Source: Planococcus citri (lineage: Eukaryota; Arthropoda; Insecta; Hemiptera; Pseudococcidae). Taken from it: a stretch of DNA of 64,000 nucleotides. Numbering within the stretch: the stretch's first letter is position 1; each line of letters opens with the position of its first letter. The DNA is taken from contig NC_088678.1 in the NCBI RefSeq assembly GCF_950023065.1, forward strand, positions 44,878,580 through 44,942,579, given 5' to 3'. This document shows, in pieces, positions 51,224-64,000 of the stretch. The notes below the pieces were generated by a model. The model was not told the origin of the DNA and did no database searches. It saw nothing but the letters and a program-made list of their open reading frames with translations. The position numbers were made by a program, and so were the translations under genes.

Positions 51224-52752
51224 ATGAATTCCGGTACATTATACGGCGGAGATGATATAGGAGCTCTGGTTTTCGATGTGGGCAGTCAATCATTACGCGT
51301 CGGATATGCTCAAGAGGATACTCCTAAAGCCGAAATCCCCGCAGTAGTCGGCGTCCTAGAAGAAGGCAACCGAAACGCCGACATAAACACAGGGTCCGCC
51401 GAAATCGAATCTAAAAATGCGAACAACGTTACCAGCGAAACTAAGTATTACATCGATACGAACGTATTGTGCGTTCCTCGTAAAGGAATGAAAGTCGTGA
51501 ATTACATGAAAGATGGCATGATCGACGACTGGGATTTGTTCGAGAAAGTCTTGGACTATGCTTACGATAGATGCATTCAATCCGAATCGAAATATCATCC
51601 AGTTTTAATGTCCGAGTCTCCGTCAAATTTACGTCCTAAACGTGAAAAACTTATGGAATTGATGTTTGAAAAATACAACGTGCCAGCTTTCTTTTTGGTG
51701 AAAAACGCTGTACTTTCGGCTTTCGCCAATGGACGTGTTACCGCGCTTATTGTAGATAGTGGAGCGACTCACACTTCAGCTGTTCCTGTTCACGATGGTT
51801 ATGTGCTATCTCACGCTATTGTCAGATCTCCTTTAGGCGGTGATTACATTACCATGCAATGTCGACAGTTTTTGCAGGTAATTTACATTCGTCTTCTTCA
51901 ATCTGTCACCGAAAATTTCTCATGTGTTATATATTTTCGTAGGAAAATGATATTGATATCACTCCTCAATACATGATCGCCAACAAAGAAGGGGTCAAAG
52001 AAAAAGAAAAGCCATTGTGGACGAAGAAAGCTAATTTACCCGAAGTTACTCCAAGTTGGCATAATTACATGCAAAAACGAGTCATTCAAGACTTCCAACA
52101 AAGTGTTTTACAAGTATCGGAAACACCTTACGATGAGAAAACCGTCTCCGCTTTACCTACCTCGCATTACGAATTTCCCAACGGTTATCACCAGGTAAAC
52201 ATGATACGTCCGATTTTTGATCCGGCATTCTTTCAATCCATCTAATTGGAAATTTCTTCTTGACAGGACTTCGGTTGTGAAAGATTCAAAATTCCTGAAA
52301 TTTTATTCGATCCAAGCGTAAACCTAGGAGGTTCGATGTTAGCCGTTGGCCAAATAGTAACTACGAGCGTAGGCATGTGTGACGTTGATATTAGACCATC
52401 GTTGTATAATAGTGTTGTCGTTACTGGTGGTAATTCATTTCTACAAGTAAGCACTCGTCTTCTACTTTTCATCTCTCAGGTTTTTATATGTATAGGCCTC
52501 ACATTTAATGATGTAAATCATTTTATATCATTTTAGGGATTCCCTGAACGACTAAATCGAGACTTATCCGTACGTATACCGAGTAGCATGCGTTTAAAAA
52601 TCATATCCGCTAATGGTTCAGCTGAAAGAAGATTCGGTGCTTGGATCGGCGGTTCTATATTAGCATCGATTGGAACATTCCAACAAATGTGGATCAGTAG
52701 TCAAGAGTACAAAGAAAGTGGTAAAAGCCAAATTGACAGAAAATGTCCCTGA
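51224..52752 (+). CDS. Bap55: Actin-related protein Bap55 / ACTL6A (Arp4), complete, 4 exons
   Basis: Nuclear actin-related subunit of the SWI/SNF (BAP/Brahma) remodeler and of TIP60-type and INO80 complexes in animals. Exons: 51224-51877, 51943-52194, 52267-52446, 52537-52752, all phase 0; 433 residues against about 425-429 in homologues. Actin-fold phosphate loops are visible: [16 protein letters not shown] near the N-terminus and [20 protein letters not shown] around residue 173. [16 protein letters not shown] spans the last junction. The C-terminal [20 protein letters not shown] and SSQEYKESG...RKCP end match ACTL6A. The first ATG fits the family N-terminus ([11 protein letters not shown]). 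It converges with the myotubularin gene. Confidence 0.96.
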
Positions 52753-54290
52753 CTTGACCAACGCTTATTATTTGATGGATATTAATTTTGGTTCGACAGT
52801 TATCGTTGTCATTGACCGAAATCTGTACGAATTTCTCGTTGATTTAATTAGAATACAAGTTTCGATTTAAGATATTTTTTATAGTGTAAGTCGAAATAAT
52901 GATTATTACGTATGGTTTCCTGAACTATTGTAGATTTCATCGTACTACTCAGAATTTTAGAAAATCCAACGAAATGCGTTATGTAGATTTTAAAACTGCT
53001 TGTTTTACTTACGTTCGCTGGCTGGTTTGTGTAGATTCGATGCTTGCATTGTAAATATTTTTTTAATAAATGCATTTGACATGTATCGATTTTTTTTTTA
53101 TTGGAATATTGTAAGAATTGTTACGATTTTCTATGAAGAAAGAACCTCAATTAAAATTACTGTGAATAAAAAAAATACCCTTAAAACCTCATTTATGTTT
53201 TATTTAAACGTTCACCGTAAGATTGCTAGCTAGTAGCTACGCAATGAAAGATGCATTCCCCATTTCCCCATCGCTTCCAAAATTACTCGAAAAAATAAAA
53301 GAACAAGACAGAATGAAATTACATTTTATTCGATTTTGTAGAGTACAAATTAAAGAATATACATTTAAAATGCTAATACTGTATTTATAACAAGAAAAGT
53401 TAAAAACACCAATTTAGATATATTCACTACTATAATATAATAAAAACACAACTCATTTACAAAAAAGAAAAGAAAAAATAATAACAATGTTTAATTAAAG
53501 CCAAAATAATAAATTATAACAAAAAAAAAAGAAAACAACACAATGGTTTGCACTCATAATTCCAAAAATAATACGCTGTTCGTAACTTGGGCACAATGTT
53601 AGAATTTCCTACACACTCAGTATGTATCACGTTTACAAAAACATAGGAACCATATAATATTTTTTTTGTTATTAAAATTTTTTTATACTGAGATATAGAA
53701 AACTTTTGAAAACGCACGCATAGAAAATAAATTAGCATAAAAACATCTTAAATCTATTACCGGCGACAGATAGAAAAGGAGACTATTTGAAAATGAGATT
53801 TACCGAGACGTTAGACGTATTTATGTAGATGTACCAAATTGCATTTAAGAAAATTTTGATTACAATCAGAACTCCGTGTCATAGAAAATCACTCATACAC
53901 ACAAACACAAGAAGAAAAAAACAAATAAACAAAACGTAACCGACGAATGCCAAAAAATTAACACCTAACACGGCAAACAAATTTATCAATTAGACAACAT
54001 TTAAAATAAAAACAAACAAAATATTATAAATGGTATTTAAAACTCGATTATATAACTTAAAAGACTAGGAATTCCGATTTGTTAACAGTTAACATTCATT
54101 CAATTCAATACACACGAACGTGGTTTTTACCCTAAGAGCTGTTCATTTTCTCTTTCATCTTCAACAACTGGCAGTCGCAACAAACTGACCTTTGACGTGG
54201 ACGCGAATTGACATGATAAATGATCACAATTTTTGATTACGATGTTATCGTTAAAAAAATTGGCTATCGAAAATGTTGATACGTCGTTTT
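52753..54290. other. Convergent 3' UTR region of Bap55 and the myotubularin gene
   Basis: AT-rich and non-coding between two facing stop codons. AATAAA at 53065-53070 (+) is a candidate end signal for Bap55. TTTATT at 53325-53330 (AATAAA on minus) is one for the myotubularin gene, giving 3' UTRs of about 0.3 and 1.0 kb that do not overlap. The open frames inside are unrecognised. Confidence 0.55.
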
Positions 54291-57200
54291 TCAAATAGAC
54301 GGCGCCGGAGGTAAAACTAAATTCGAATTTTGCGACTCTTCGCCGGCGGCTTGCTTACAAGTTGTTTGTTTCGGTGAGTTCGAATACGACACCGGAGAGA
54401 GTTGCTTCATTCGGTAACATTGTTCGCACACGCGAACCGGATCGTACAACTGTTCGCTGGGGAGTATGGTAAAATTTGTCGAGCAATCGGCGCAGAAAAT
54501 TTTTCCACAGCTCCTGAAATTGCCAAAGGTAAAAATAAAGGCTTGCTCGAGTAATACGTGTAACGCGAATCTACCATAGTTGTCAGAATTTTAGGCTTAC
54601 CTGCAATGATGTCTTCTTCGGCCGAGCCAAAATCGAGTATTACACGCCTGGCAGAAATTTGCCGCATGGTCTGGTACCCATAATACCTGACCCAGTTCTT
54701 TTTCATCGACGGCTTCCCACGAAATATCCGTACTGCATACGGATCCTTTCTAGACACGGAAAACGTGATATATTAATCGTATAGTTTTAAAAAAATTTCC
54801 ATCGCAAATGAAACCACTACTTACATCATCGTCGGAAACAATTTGCTTTTCTGGAAGAGTAGAATTATTTTGATGTATGCACTGGTGACATAATTTATTC
54901 ATTAATGCATATCGCGTAGTATGTAATTCACTACGTAAAGCGGCCTGTTGAGCCTAGAAAGATCAGAAGAAAAAATATGATTAAAACACGAGTGTTGGTT
55001 AGTCAGGTTTGCTTCGATGAATTTGGTAAAATAGTAACAAAAATCAATACCTTATGCTCGATAGATATTTGCTGCATACGGTCTTGAATGTCATCTGGAA
55101 TAAGAGGTAAACCATCTATAGGGTCTAATAACAATGACGTTAACTGTGGCCGACCTAAATAACATCATCACATCAGTTTTAAATCTAGTCTCCTAAAATA
55201 ACGCAAGTGCAAACAGTCAAAAAGCAAAGTGCGATTAATTATTTTGTAAATAAAAAACTGATGAAATGAGGGAATTCTATATGTTAAACTATTACATGAA
55301 ATAAAAAGCTTAGTTTGTTAAACCAAAAAAATAAACCCGATTAAAACACCAACCAAAACTACTAATGCATAAAAAAAAAAATTGAAAAGATGATCCAATC
55401 AACAAAATTGCAAACTTACTTGTTTGAAATGTCGACACATCGAAGGTTTTGAGTCCATTAATAGCAGTCCTGTAAATAACAAAAGGCAGAAAATACCATC
55501 AGTACTAAATCTCATTTATAAATGGCAACTTACACACGCAGGCCAGGCAAAACTTTACACTTACTTGAGTTCATTATCTATAGCCGAATTAATCGAGTAA
55601 TTATTATCGACTATGGTTTCGACGGAAGTTTCCACACTAATATCACCACCGTTCAGTCTAACTTCTAATTCGTCGACAATTCGATTACAGTCTTGGGAAT
55701 CGTTGACGTCGACGGGTTCGATTAAATTATCACAGTCTTTATTTCCATTAATCGCGGCAGGCGCATTTGAGGCATTATCATCGTCAACGTGGACGCTGTG
55801 GCCGTTTTGCTTATTGCAAAGAATTCTATCCTCTTTTAAATCTAAATTCGCTTTAAATTCGTCATTTAAAGCGTTTATCACTTCGTTATCACTAATATTG
55901 CTATTGTCGACGTCGTTGTTATTTCTGCACTTGCAGACGCTGGTGACGGTGTTTTCTGTCGTCAACGTTGTAACCGTCGTCGTGATCGTCTCCTGCTTCG
56001 AGGAGTCAGATCCATTGCACGCGATCTCCGCCACATGATTATTACTAACGCTGTAATCCGAGCATGAGTTACCGTCGCAATCTAAATCCGATATAGTCTC
56101 CGAACCCGTCGACGCGATGCCATTACTACCGCAGATTTCCGGCTGACAATTGATCGCTGATTCTAACATCGAGCCTAAATTATTGCCTAAATTATTCAAG
56201 CTTCCATTTTCTAATTCGTGAGATGAGTTTTTACTTTCTTCGTTCACTATAGGATCGCCGTTCGTTGTTCTGTAATTAATCAAACAAGACGAATATAAAT
56301 ACTCTTTTCTAAATATACCGTCCAGCACAACGCATTGATAAAGCACGAAAATTATAAAATAATAATTTATTTTATAGGTATAATATACGGAATGGGAACA
56401 CGCGTACAATTACTTCAAAATAACCTCTCTTACACTAACAATAGCGCCATCGCATTTTTAAATCCCATTAATCACGCGTTCTCTATGTTGTTCTTAATCA
56501 ACATACGAATATAATTGGCGTGATCTTTCATTATTAATTCTCAAGCCACTTAGGGTATTCGATAACTAAGATGTTTCAATACTTTAATGACGATGGGGAT
56601 TTGATATGTCTAGAAGTAGCATAACATGCGAGACCTTTTAGCCTTCGAATTCTAGAAAAAAAAATCATCTACCGAAGTATCATCATACAAGTAATTTCGA
56701 AGGAAGTACTCGTACTTATCAATACTATCAAGTGCCTACGTTTCACTTTCTTCGAATTTCTATTTCATCGAAGTTCATGTACTCATTATCACGATCTGAG
56801 TAACTATAAAAGCTTCGCTGCAATTTTTCAAAAATGATGTTTGATTTTTTATTATTTTATGTACATATTAAGAAATTTTCGGTAAAAATTTTCATAATTC
56901 ATTTCAAGTTTCTGGCCCTTTACCTTTAGACTGAGAATAAACATAGCATTGAATACTAGATATTGAATTTCATTTTGTAACGACTCGTGGTAGTAGAAAT
57001 ATAACGCACCCTCCTCTCTCCTTCAAAGATAATTTTGACGAATGGAAATCTGTAGCACCGAATTTCGTTACAAAAAACTGTCTCGCACTCTCGCACTAAA
57101 TCCGTCTGCAATTGAATGGTTCCATCAGAAAAGGGCCTAACTGAAGTTAGGCCCTTTCATAATAAATCGCAAAAATGGATTCTACAGTGGAAATTACACC

Positions 57201-60200
57201 TACCACACTTCGTTACATAGCGCAACCTATAGTCAGGCCGCCACAACTGAATGCCAAAGTCGGACACCTCCGCCGATTTCTCACCAAATTGTCTCTGGGA
57301 GTCTGGTGGTTTGCGATATTACTATTTTTTGCGCTTGGTTTTCATAACTCATCAGTGATACGCCATTTTTTACAGAAAAAAGTAACTTTTTCGTAATTTT
57401 TCAGTGATGCGGAATTTCTTAAGGAAAAAATAAATTTCTACAAAATAGTTGTTGAGAACGTTTAAATGACCTATTTTAACCCAACTTCGTTATAATGTTA
57501 TAAAATATTGCCTTTTACATAATAAAATTACGCGATTCAGCACATTTTTTCATCGAAAAAGTAGGTTCACAAGAAAGGGCCTAATTGTCCACTTTGTATT
57601 TTCAGTGTTTTCTTTGTATTTTATTGCAGAAAAGTAAAAGTAAAGAATGATTTTGAATCTTCAATGTATGCGGAATGTAAAAAAATAATCAGTTGCATGT
57701 TGTTCTAATATTTTCTATATGATATTCATATTCAAATGTTTAAAATGCGTTTTTCTCGAATCGCCATCTTTTCAGTTAGGCCCTTTTCTGGTGGAACCAT
57801 TCAATTTGTAAATGAAAAACCCACGCTTTGATACCATGACGAACTTGGGTATCTTCTTTTGAAATCAATTTTGCCTTTGGCCATTTCATCTTGAATAATA
57901 CACACCACCACCGTACAACGTCTCATAAATGAACTAATTTTTCACATGAAAACCACGCTCTGCTACCATAATGAACTTGAGTATATGTAGGTATTTTTCA
58001 ACTTTTTTCGAATTTTGACAAAAATTTGCGGCCTAATGACCTCTACAAGATGCAGGAAAATTTTCTAATTTGTTAGTCAACGTTTAAACCACCCTCACCT
58101 CCTCCCGCCTCGAGCTCGAAGTATTCAATACTTGAAAATTTTTCAATTTTTTGAATGTTTATTTGAAAAACCTGTTTTTAGTTTAGGTGGTTTTTTTGAC
58201 ATTTTTAGTACTTGCATATGATCGCTTTTCCGCCATTAGAAAAATTCAAAGCTTATTTTTTGCCAAATGCAGGAGTTCTCAAAATATTTGTTTTTTCTAT
58301 CGCTTTAAAATGGTAAAATAAGAATTGGATTATTGAGTTACATAGTGACAGTGAACATTATAGACCATCCAAGTTGAAAAACAAACAAAAAATTCATTTT
58401 GCAAATTTTCAAAACAATGAGTTTAAGGGAGGGGGGCGTCAAACATAGACTAACAAATTTGAAATTTTTTCTACACTTTATTGAGGTCATTTGGCCATGA
58501 TTTTTTGCTTAGTTTCATCAAAATTTGAAAAAAAAAAAGTTGAAAATCGATCTACCCTAGTACCTACTCTTGAAGTAAGTAAACTGTCCTAAAACTTGAC
58601 CATTTCAGCTTAAATATGCCACCCTGCCACTGCACAACGTCTCATAGTTGAACTCATCCTCCAAGGGAAAAAACATACTTTTCTAGTTTCTACCATGATA
58701 GACTTAGGTATTTCAAAAACCAAAAGATGAGAATTTGGCCGAAATCCTCGATTATTTCATCTCAATATGCAGGTACAACAGAACGCTCAATATATAGTCG
58801 AATTTTACGATTTAAGGAGAAAACCACGCTATGCTACCATGATCCCCAAAAACTGATATCCACCACTGTATAGAGGCTTTTTATGATTCTATCGGTCAAA
58901 TTTACATTAACAACCGATGGCACGTATTATGGTTTAATCAATAACGTGGGTAGCAGAACCTCGAATGGAACAAAATAATGTCTCCGGATTCATTTTCGTC
59001 ACAAGGTGATAAGCGAATAAGATCACACCGTGATCATTAATTTTTTGGTTTCTATGATTAAGTAGAAATTCAGCCAAATATAATCTCACCCTCATTCGTT
59101 CAGGAAATTCAGGCGACAAAAAAAACATGTAAATTGACAAAATCATCTATACATACCCATTTTCAGTTAAATGAGAACTAGATTCACTAGGGAACTGATT
59201 ATCGTAAGCTAAATCCGTGTATAAATCTTTCCACACCATCAGATCTCGAACATTATATTTCGGCCATAATACCTGCCAAAAAAACACGCTCATTATACGT
59301 ATAAATTCATTAACCTAATTGTAAGGTTAAAACCCTCGAATGAAAATTTATTCTAAAATATACGTTACCTTTTCATGATTAGGATTATATAAATAATTCT
59401 TAAAATGTGTACAATTCAAATAACGCCAAACGGAAAACGTTCTTTGAGCTATTCCGAGGTTTTGTCTTTCGGCGTTGGTATTACAGAAAAACGTACCGAA
59501 TAAATTCGAGTATGTATGCTCAGCTAATTTAATCTGTAAACAAACAACCCACGTAAATTTACAAATTCTTATTTTCTTTTTTAAAAAAACAAAGCTCGTT
59601 ATCTCAACTAGCTCGGTGTTTCCACCTAAGTAGTACATACTACCTACCAAATAACGCTTAGAGAATTCAAAAGCCGTCGGATATTGTTGTAAAATATTAT
59701 GCACGCAATCGAGCCACTGGACAAAAACGGGACACTTTTCATTGACATCTTCACCGATACCGCAACGATCGGCAAATTTATGACCAAACTCCAACCATTC
59801 CCTTTCGCAAAGTACTTGAAAGCCCTGCGCAACGACAAAAAAAAATACACGCGATATTTAAATTATTTATTCGAATCACGGCGTCGCACCGTAAGTTCTC
59901 TGGATATTTGCTTTATTATTACCTCAATCGTTCTGTAATACGGATCTAGTAAAAGCTCGGCCAACGAAACAATTTGCGTCGTTCGATCCCAGCCATCCGA
60001 ACAATGAACTAACACAGGCTGAGCGTCTTTTTCTAAAGCAGTTGCCACACGTACTGCGGAGCTTATCAATAACGACATATGCGACAACCATTTCGAATTT
60101 TCCAACTGACTGTGCCAACTGTAAGAAATGCAAAAAATCAACAATTAACATTAAATGTACTCGTGCCATGTGCATAAAACATTAAATTTCTCTAAGACGC

Positions 60201-61638
60201 GTATTCGAGCAGTTTAATGGCTTTGTTTTACATTAAAATACGTCTAGGGCAAGTTCGTTCAGATGCGTCGTTTCGGAAACGACAATTTTTCTCCCTAAAT
60301 GGATTACAGATCTGTTCATATTGAAACCATTAAACTATTCGAAATGCGACAAAAATGTCCTAAAATAACAAGCTAATAAGTATCGAATTACGTACTTGGG
60401 CATATCAGGAGGTGAAGCACATAAACTTCTTAGACTATGGAAACTTTTACGGATCGAATGAATATTAGCCAAATTCATAAATAGTATTTCCATCGTCTGA
60501 TAATATTCTGGACATTCACAGCCACCGCCTCTAGCTCTATTCGCCACTGCCGAGGTATAAGAACGGGCATCCATAACCAATAGTTTCTGCAACAAAAATA
60601 AGTCCATCATTAATTCTTCTGTCACTTTTTGCAAAATTATCACTTTATTTTTCATTGAAACGCATTATTGTCAAAAAGTAAGATCTCTTCGAAGAAAGTA
60701 TGGCCACCCTCGATAGCTGAATTTGTACCATTTCAAGATTTTTTTGACTACAAAATTGAAGTAGGTAAGTAGGTACTCCAAAAATCTTATTTGTGGGATC
60801 AGGAGTTTGAAACCAACTCATAGGGGAGAAGGGGTCTCAACCCCAATGAAAAGTTTGACAATTACTCAATTAGTACCTATTTCAGCAATTTTTGGACGTT
60901 TTGACAAAGCATGGTACTCGAACTTCCTTACTCCAAAACCAAAAACTACATAAAAAGCGAACCTAGAATAATAATTCTAACTTTATATGGACCTCATTCG
61001 AGATTGAAAACAGTAACAATTCGTTTTATTCGGCAATTTCTTGGTCTCGTAGACAATATAGACATTTCAAACCCACACTGAGTTGAGAGGGAGGCAGAGG
61101 AATTTGAAATGCTCCAAAATTTTGAAAAATTAATTAATTTTCAAACATTGTGTCGGTACTTTCACTATTGGCGAAACAATTTCCATTAAATCATTAGTTG
61201 AATCAGCAACTTACCCCTTTAGAATGGCGTTTCGAACTGGACGAATTAGAATTACGTGAAAAACAAGCTTCTGTTAAGCCCTTTAGCAGGTCTTCGTCTT
61301 CCTGAGACCGCCAACCAAGCCATCCGACTTCCGGTTGACTACATCTGGCGATGATCATACCATTTTCTTTATGCCTACAAAAAAAATAATAATAATAATA
61401 ATTAATAAAATGCACGTCGAAAATATTCCAACATATCTATCGCAGGGTTCACCTACCGCCACACCACAGCAGGCACACGTCGACTACTGCGGAATTTCGC
61501 AGCTATCTCTAAAGTTTGATCGGAAACCGAAGCAGGTACGATCAAATATCTTGGGTAACTGGGACATAATTTATAATCAGAATTCACATTCGTTATTCTC
61601 CAACAATTCGAATCATTTTCGAATTTCAGTCGTTCATA
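54291..61638 (-). CDS. MTMR3/4: Myotubularin-related phosphoinositide 3-phosphatase with FYVE domain (MTMR3/4 type), 5' partial
   Basis: Lipid phosphatase removing the 3-phosphate of PI3P and PI(3,5)P2 on endosomal/autophagic membranes in the family. Thirteen exons from the 5' side: 61457-61638, 61215-61374, 60396-60586, 59923-60118, 59648-59824, 59369-59533, 59157-59272, 55565-56269, 55420-55469, 55051-55154, 54825-54953, 54601-54749, 54291-54513; 848 residues in the window with continuous phases. The phosphatase domain starts in the first listed exon (YKLCPSYPRYLIVP) and carries an intact CX5R loop HCSDGWDRT (59980-60006), so it should be active. Then come a 235-residue Asn/Ser/Asp-rich linker (mostly the 705-base exon), a coiled-coil segment (LDPIDGLPLIPDDIQDRM onward) and a C-terminal FYVE finger. 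The FYVE finger has the WVPDH, RRRHHCR and RVC signatures. The PH-GRAM domain and start codon are missing, presumably beyond 61638 or outside the window. Confidence 0.94.
57110..57806. mobile_element. Inverted-repeat element in a myotubularin intron, 697 bp
   Basis: The ends are 36-bp inverted repeats (57110-57145 and 57771-57806) matching at 35 of 36 positions, starting AATTGAATGGTTCCA. Just inside the left end a nested hairpin repeats the TIR core (AAAGGGCCTAAC and its complement around TGAA, 57130-57157), and the AAGGGCCTA word recurs at 57575-57583. A 73-codon frame at 57175-57396 has no family match. No clear target-site duplication is seen. Best read as a non-autonomous DNA transposon copy of unknown superfamily, inside the intron 56270-59156. 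Confidence 0.75.
57814..58844. repeat. Four diverged copies of an intronic repeat
   Basis: Related blocks occur at 57814-57852, 57911-57984, 58625-58713 and 58772-58844. The shared core is ACAACGTCTCATA..TGAACT followed by AAAACCACGCT.TGCTACCAT and GA.CTTGAGTAT. Copies 1 and 4 keep mainly the second half or a diverged first half. They lie in the same orientation in the large myotubularin intron, separated by T-rich sequence. Either a decayed tandem array or several insertions of one dispersed family. Confidence 0.6.
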
Positions 61639-64000
61639 CTGCAAAAAAAAAAAAAAAAAAAACACATGCGTTAATTTTTCCATCGTATGTACATTACATA
61701 CAACAACAACAACAACATCAACGTCGACGAGCGACGTCAAAACAACCACAATAGCTTTTTGTACGCCTTTTTTTTCTACCACAAGGTCACACGTAACTCA
61801 ACGCAACGTAAAGCCGCGTAATTCAAAATTCTCGATATATCGATTCTCACGCGAAAGGCGGTCGCCGCCGTCGCGAAAATCCCACAAAATATTTATCTAA
61901 CGCGATGAATTAGTACACGTGAGCTAAATTGAGCTTATAACGTATAATTGCCCTTTTCAACCCCTTCATACCTACGAGAAAATATACTGGAAATCGGATT
62001 TTTCTCCCGCAAGAGCGTCTTTGGTTTTTTCGACAATATAGAATTTTTTTTTAGTGAATCGCGGAGCCTCCGCCGTTATAATTTCATAACACCGATCTAG
62101 TAAGGTAGTTTTATTCGTACAATAGACCAGATTTATGCGTAACAAAGCGGCCATCGACCTGCTGCTGAGTTCCCTTGGAATTAATAACTATACGTATATA
62201 TTATAAATGCTCGTCCAGACGGCAAGGTCTTGTCCTTTTCTTTTTATATTTCTTAGATTCGTTTATACGAACGCGATGAAAATTGTAATTAACGTAAAAA
62301 AATTGAAAGTTGAGAAGTTACTAGCTATCGTGGATGGTATTTGACTATTTGAATTTTTTTTTTTTTGAAAAAGTACAAAACAAACTTTTTTTGTTTAAAA
62401 CAAAGAGTTTTTGCTTGCTAAAAATTAAACGTTTAAATATGTTTTAATGTATTTTTTGCTGAAAAACTCTTATTTTTTAAATTGCAAACTAAATTTTCAT
62501 TTTTTATTAGGTAGATGGTGAAAAAATATAATTATTTGCAACACATTCCTTATAGTGAAAGTTTTGTTAAATCTTTTCAAGAATTTCACCAAAATCAAAA
62601 AGTTTCAATAAATTTTAAAATTTCTTGAAAACGTTGAGAAAAAACAAAAAAAAAAAGAAATCTGAAAAACACGTTTTGAACAAAAAAAAACTTTGAAACT
62701 GGATTTTATTTAAAACACAACGTTTGTCATAATTCAACGCTTTGAGTTTGAAATACTGCTTTTTTTTCCTACAATCCTGTTAAAGATTAAGGATACCTTA
62801 AAGGTACCATTCAATAGATTTTAACCAATAAAAAGCCACGAATGTACGCCTCTTTAAAAACCAGCGTATTATCCTTTGAGGGTATTGATTTTTACCAAAT
62901 TTAATGCCATTCAAATATATCTTTATTACCCCCCCCCCTCCTCGCAAACATAAATTCATCAACTAGCGATAAATACGCTTTAGTCTCTAGTAATTTTGAT
63001 ATGCATCAGACGTAGACATGGCTACTTAAGACAGAGAGAGGGAGAAAAAAAGCGAATTTTTCAACAAACGTATAAAATTCTGTAAAATTTGATCAAGTAA
63101 CTGCAACTCTGGGAACTTCCTATTTTGGTTACATTCCAACAAAATCGCATTTTGGGCTCCCTACTGACACGAGTGGAAAAATCGAAATTAAAATAAAATT
63201 CAGGTAAATATTAGTTTTCATTTCTCAGAGACGACAAAAAAAACAACTGAACAAATGAAAAAAATTTATAAAAATAATAAACTGTTAAGATTAAATAACA
63301 GGTCCCACGCTCAGATATTTACGAAATTGAATCGACCTTCAGCCACAAACATTTTTAAATTCTTCATTCCAACAAAATTGTACCGATATTTCGATCATTA
63401 TGAAAAATTGGCTAAATAAGCCCCCAATCCAAAGTTCCAAACTCACAGCCACATTAAAAAGTATATGAATTTGAATATCAAAACACAGTTTTTCGCAAAC
63501 ACCAACGAGCGACCGAAAAACAACTTTAAAAAGAAGTACGCGTATTTCAAAACACCCGAGAAAATTTCGAATAAATTTACAAAAATCGCGTAAACCGGAT
63601 TTCGATTTCACCGACACTGGCAGGCAGAAAGCAGAACTACGCTGATTTTCAAACATAAGCATTCGTGAAAATATATTATTGAAATAAAAACTTTACGAAT
63701 AAAATTATAATTTTTTTTATTCAACATTGCGAAACTTGATTCGTAATTCTGAACTATTCAGGCAGGTACTAGGCAGGGTACCCCACCTCGACGTAATACT
63801 TTTTTCAATAAATATTATAATCCAGACTATACAGCCAGCGCGGCGAACTAAACTTTATTTTCATGCGAAATCGAAATTTTTGCTTAATAGTATACCGACA
63901 AAATGGAAAAATCTATAGAATTTCACAAGTAAAACTTTCAAAATACCTAAGCAAGGCGATATTCAATTCGAATTCACCGACCCGGTAGACTTCACGAATA
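61639..64000. other. Upstream intron or 5' flank of the myotubularin gene
   Basis: The first recognised myotubularin exon opens at phase 0 behind an acceptor, so this stretch begins inside an intron. I searched the minus strand for the missing PH-GRAM region and found nothing convincing. The 60-codon (61972-62154) and 107-codon (63339-63662) frames match no myotubularin segment. A CAA-type microsatellite lies at about 61701-61718 and a 10-base C run at 62929-62938. Confidence 0.45.

Noticed and set aside
55613..56038. 141-codon plus-strand frame
   Set aside because: Exact antisense of the myotubularin linker exon; its openness follows from that exon's codon composition.
61972..62154. Minus-strand 60-codon frame as a possible missing myotubularin PH-GRAM exon
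   Set aside because: No resemblance to the PH-GRAM region of MTMR3/4 and no phase-consistent join to the exon at 61638.
1..64000. tRNA genes, bacterial or horizontally transferred genes, CRISPR-like arrays
   Set aside because: No cloverleaf with A/B boxes was noticed by eye, no long intronless bacterial-type frames, and no regularly spaced identical repeats. A tRNAscan-SE run would be the decisive test for tRNAs.

Overview
This window is eukaryotic nuclear DNA, AT-rich, with spliced genes (GT-AG introns), long gene-poor stretches and several non-autonomous transposon-like elements. The protein content points to an insect. There is a clear Krüppel orthologue (five zinc fingers plus a C-terminal PEDLS motif) and four conserved animal housekeeping or signalling genes. 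The sequence does not fix the species; a hemipteran (mealybug or scale type) is only a guess. No tRNA, rRNA, bacterial, viral or CRISPR-like feature was recognised.

Layout. Positions 1-25 kb hold no gene I can support. This stretch contains a degenerate A/T-rich repeat array (8.34-9.13 kb), a degenerate GTTCTTC-type repeat (9.78-10.1 kb), an inverted-repeat element (19720-20264) and patches of CpG-richer unique sequence, the clearest at 20.9-22.0 kb. The main Krüppel coding exon lies at 29757-31105 (+), with a possible small first exon near 25.8 kb and a 3' UTR running to about 32.7 kb. From 32.7 to 45.7 kb there is again no supported gene. That region holds two short tandem or direct duplications, a perfect 568-bp zero-spacer palindrome (40327-40894) and a TA-flanked 38-bp TIR element (42111-42642).

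Positions 45.7-61.6 kb are a compact cluster of four conserved genes: cytosolic cysteinyl-tRNA synthetase (-, 11 exons, complete), proteasome regulator PI31 (-, 5 exons, complete), actin-related Bap55/ACTL6A (+, 4 exons, complete) and an MTMR3/4-type myotubularin lipid phosphatase with a FYVE domain (-, 13 exons in the window, 5' end missing). PI31 and Bap55 are head to head across 465 bp. Bap55 and the myotubularin gene converge tail to tail. The large myotubularin intron (56270-59156) carries a 697-bp inverted-repeat element and four diverged copies of another repeat.

The cluster genes do not form one pathway. They cover translation, proteasome assembly or transport, chromatin remodelling and phosphoinositide turnover. 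Krüppel sits alone in about 45 kb of otherwise gene-free DNA, as expected for a developmental regulator with distributed enhancers. All exon joins below were worked out by hand from splice consensus, phase continuity and family similarity; no alignment or transcript data were available.
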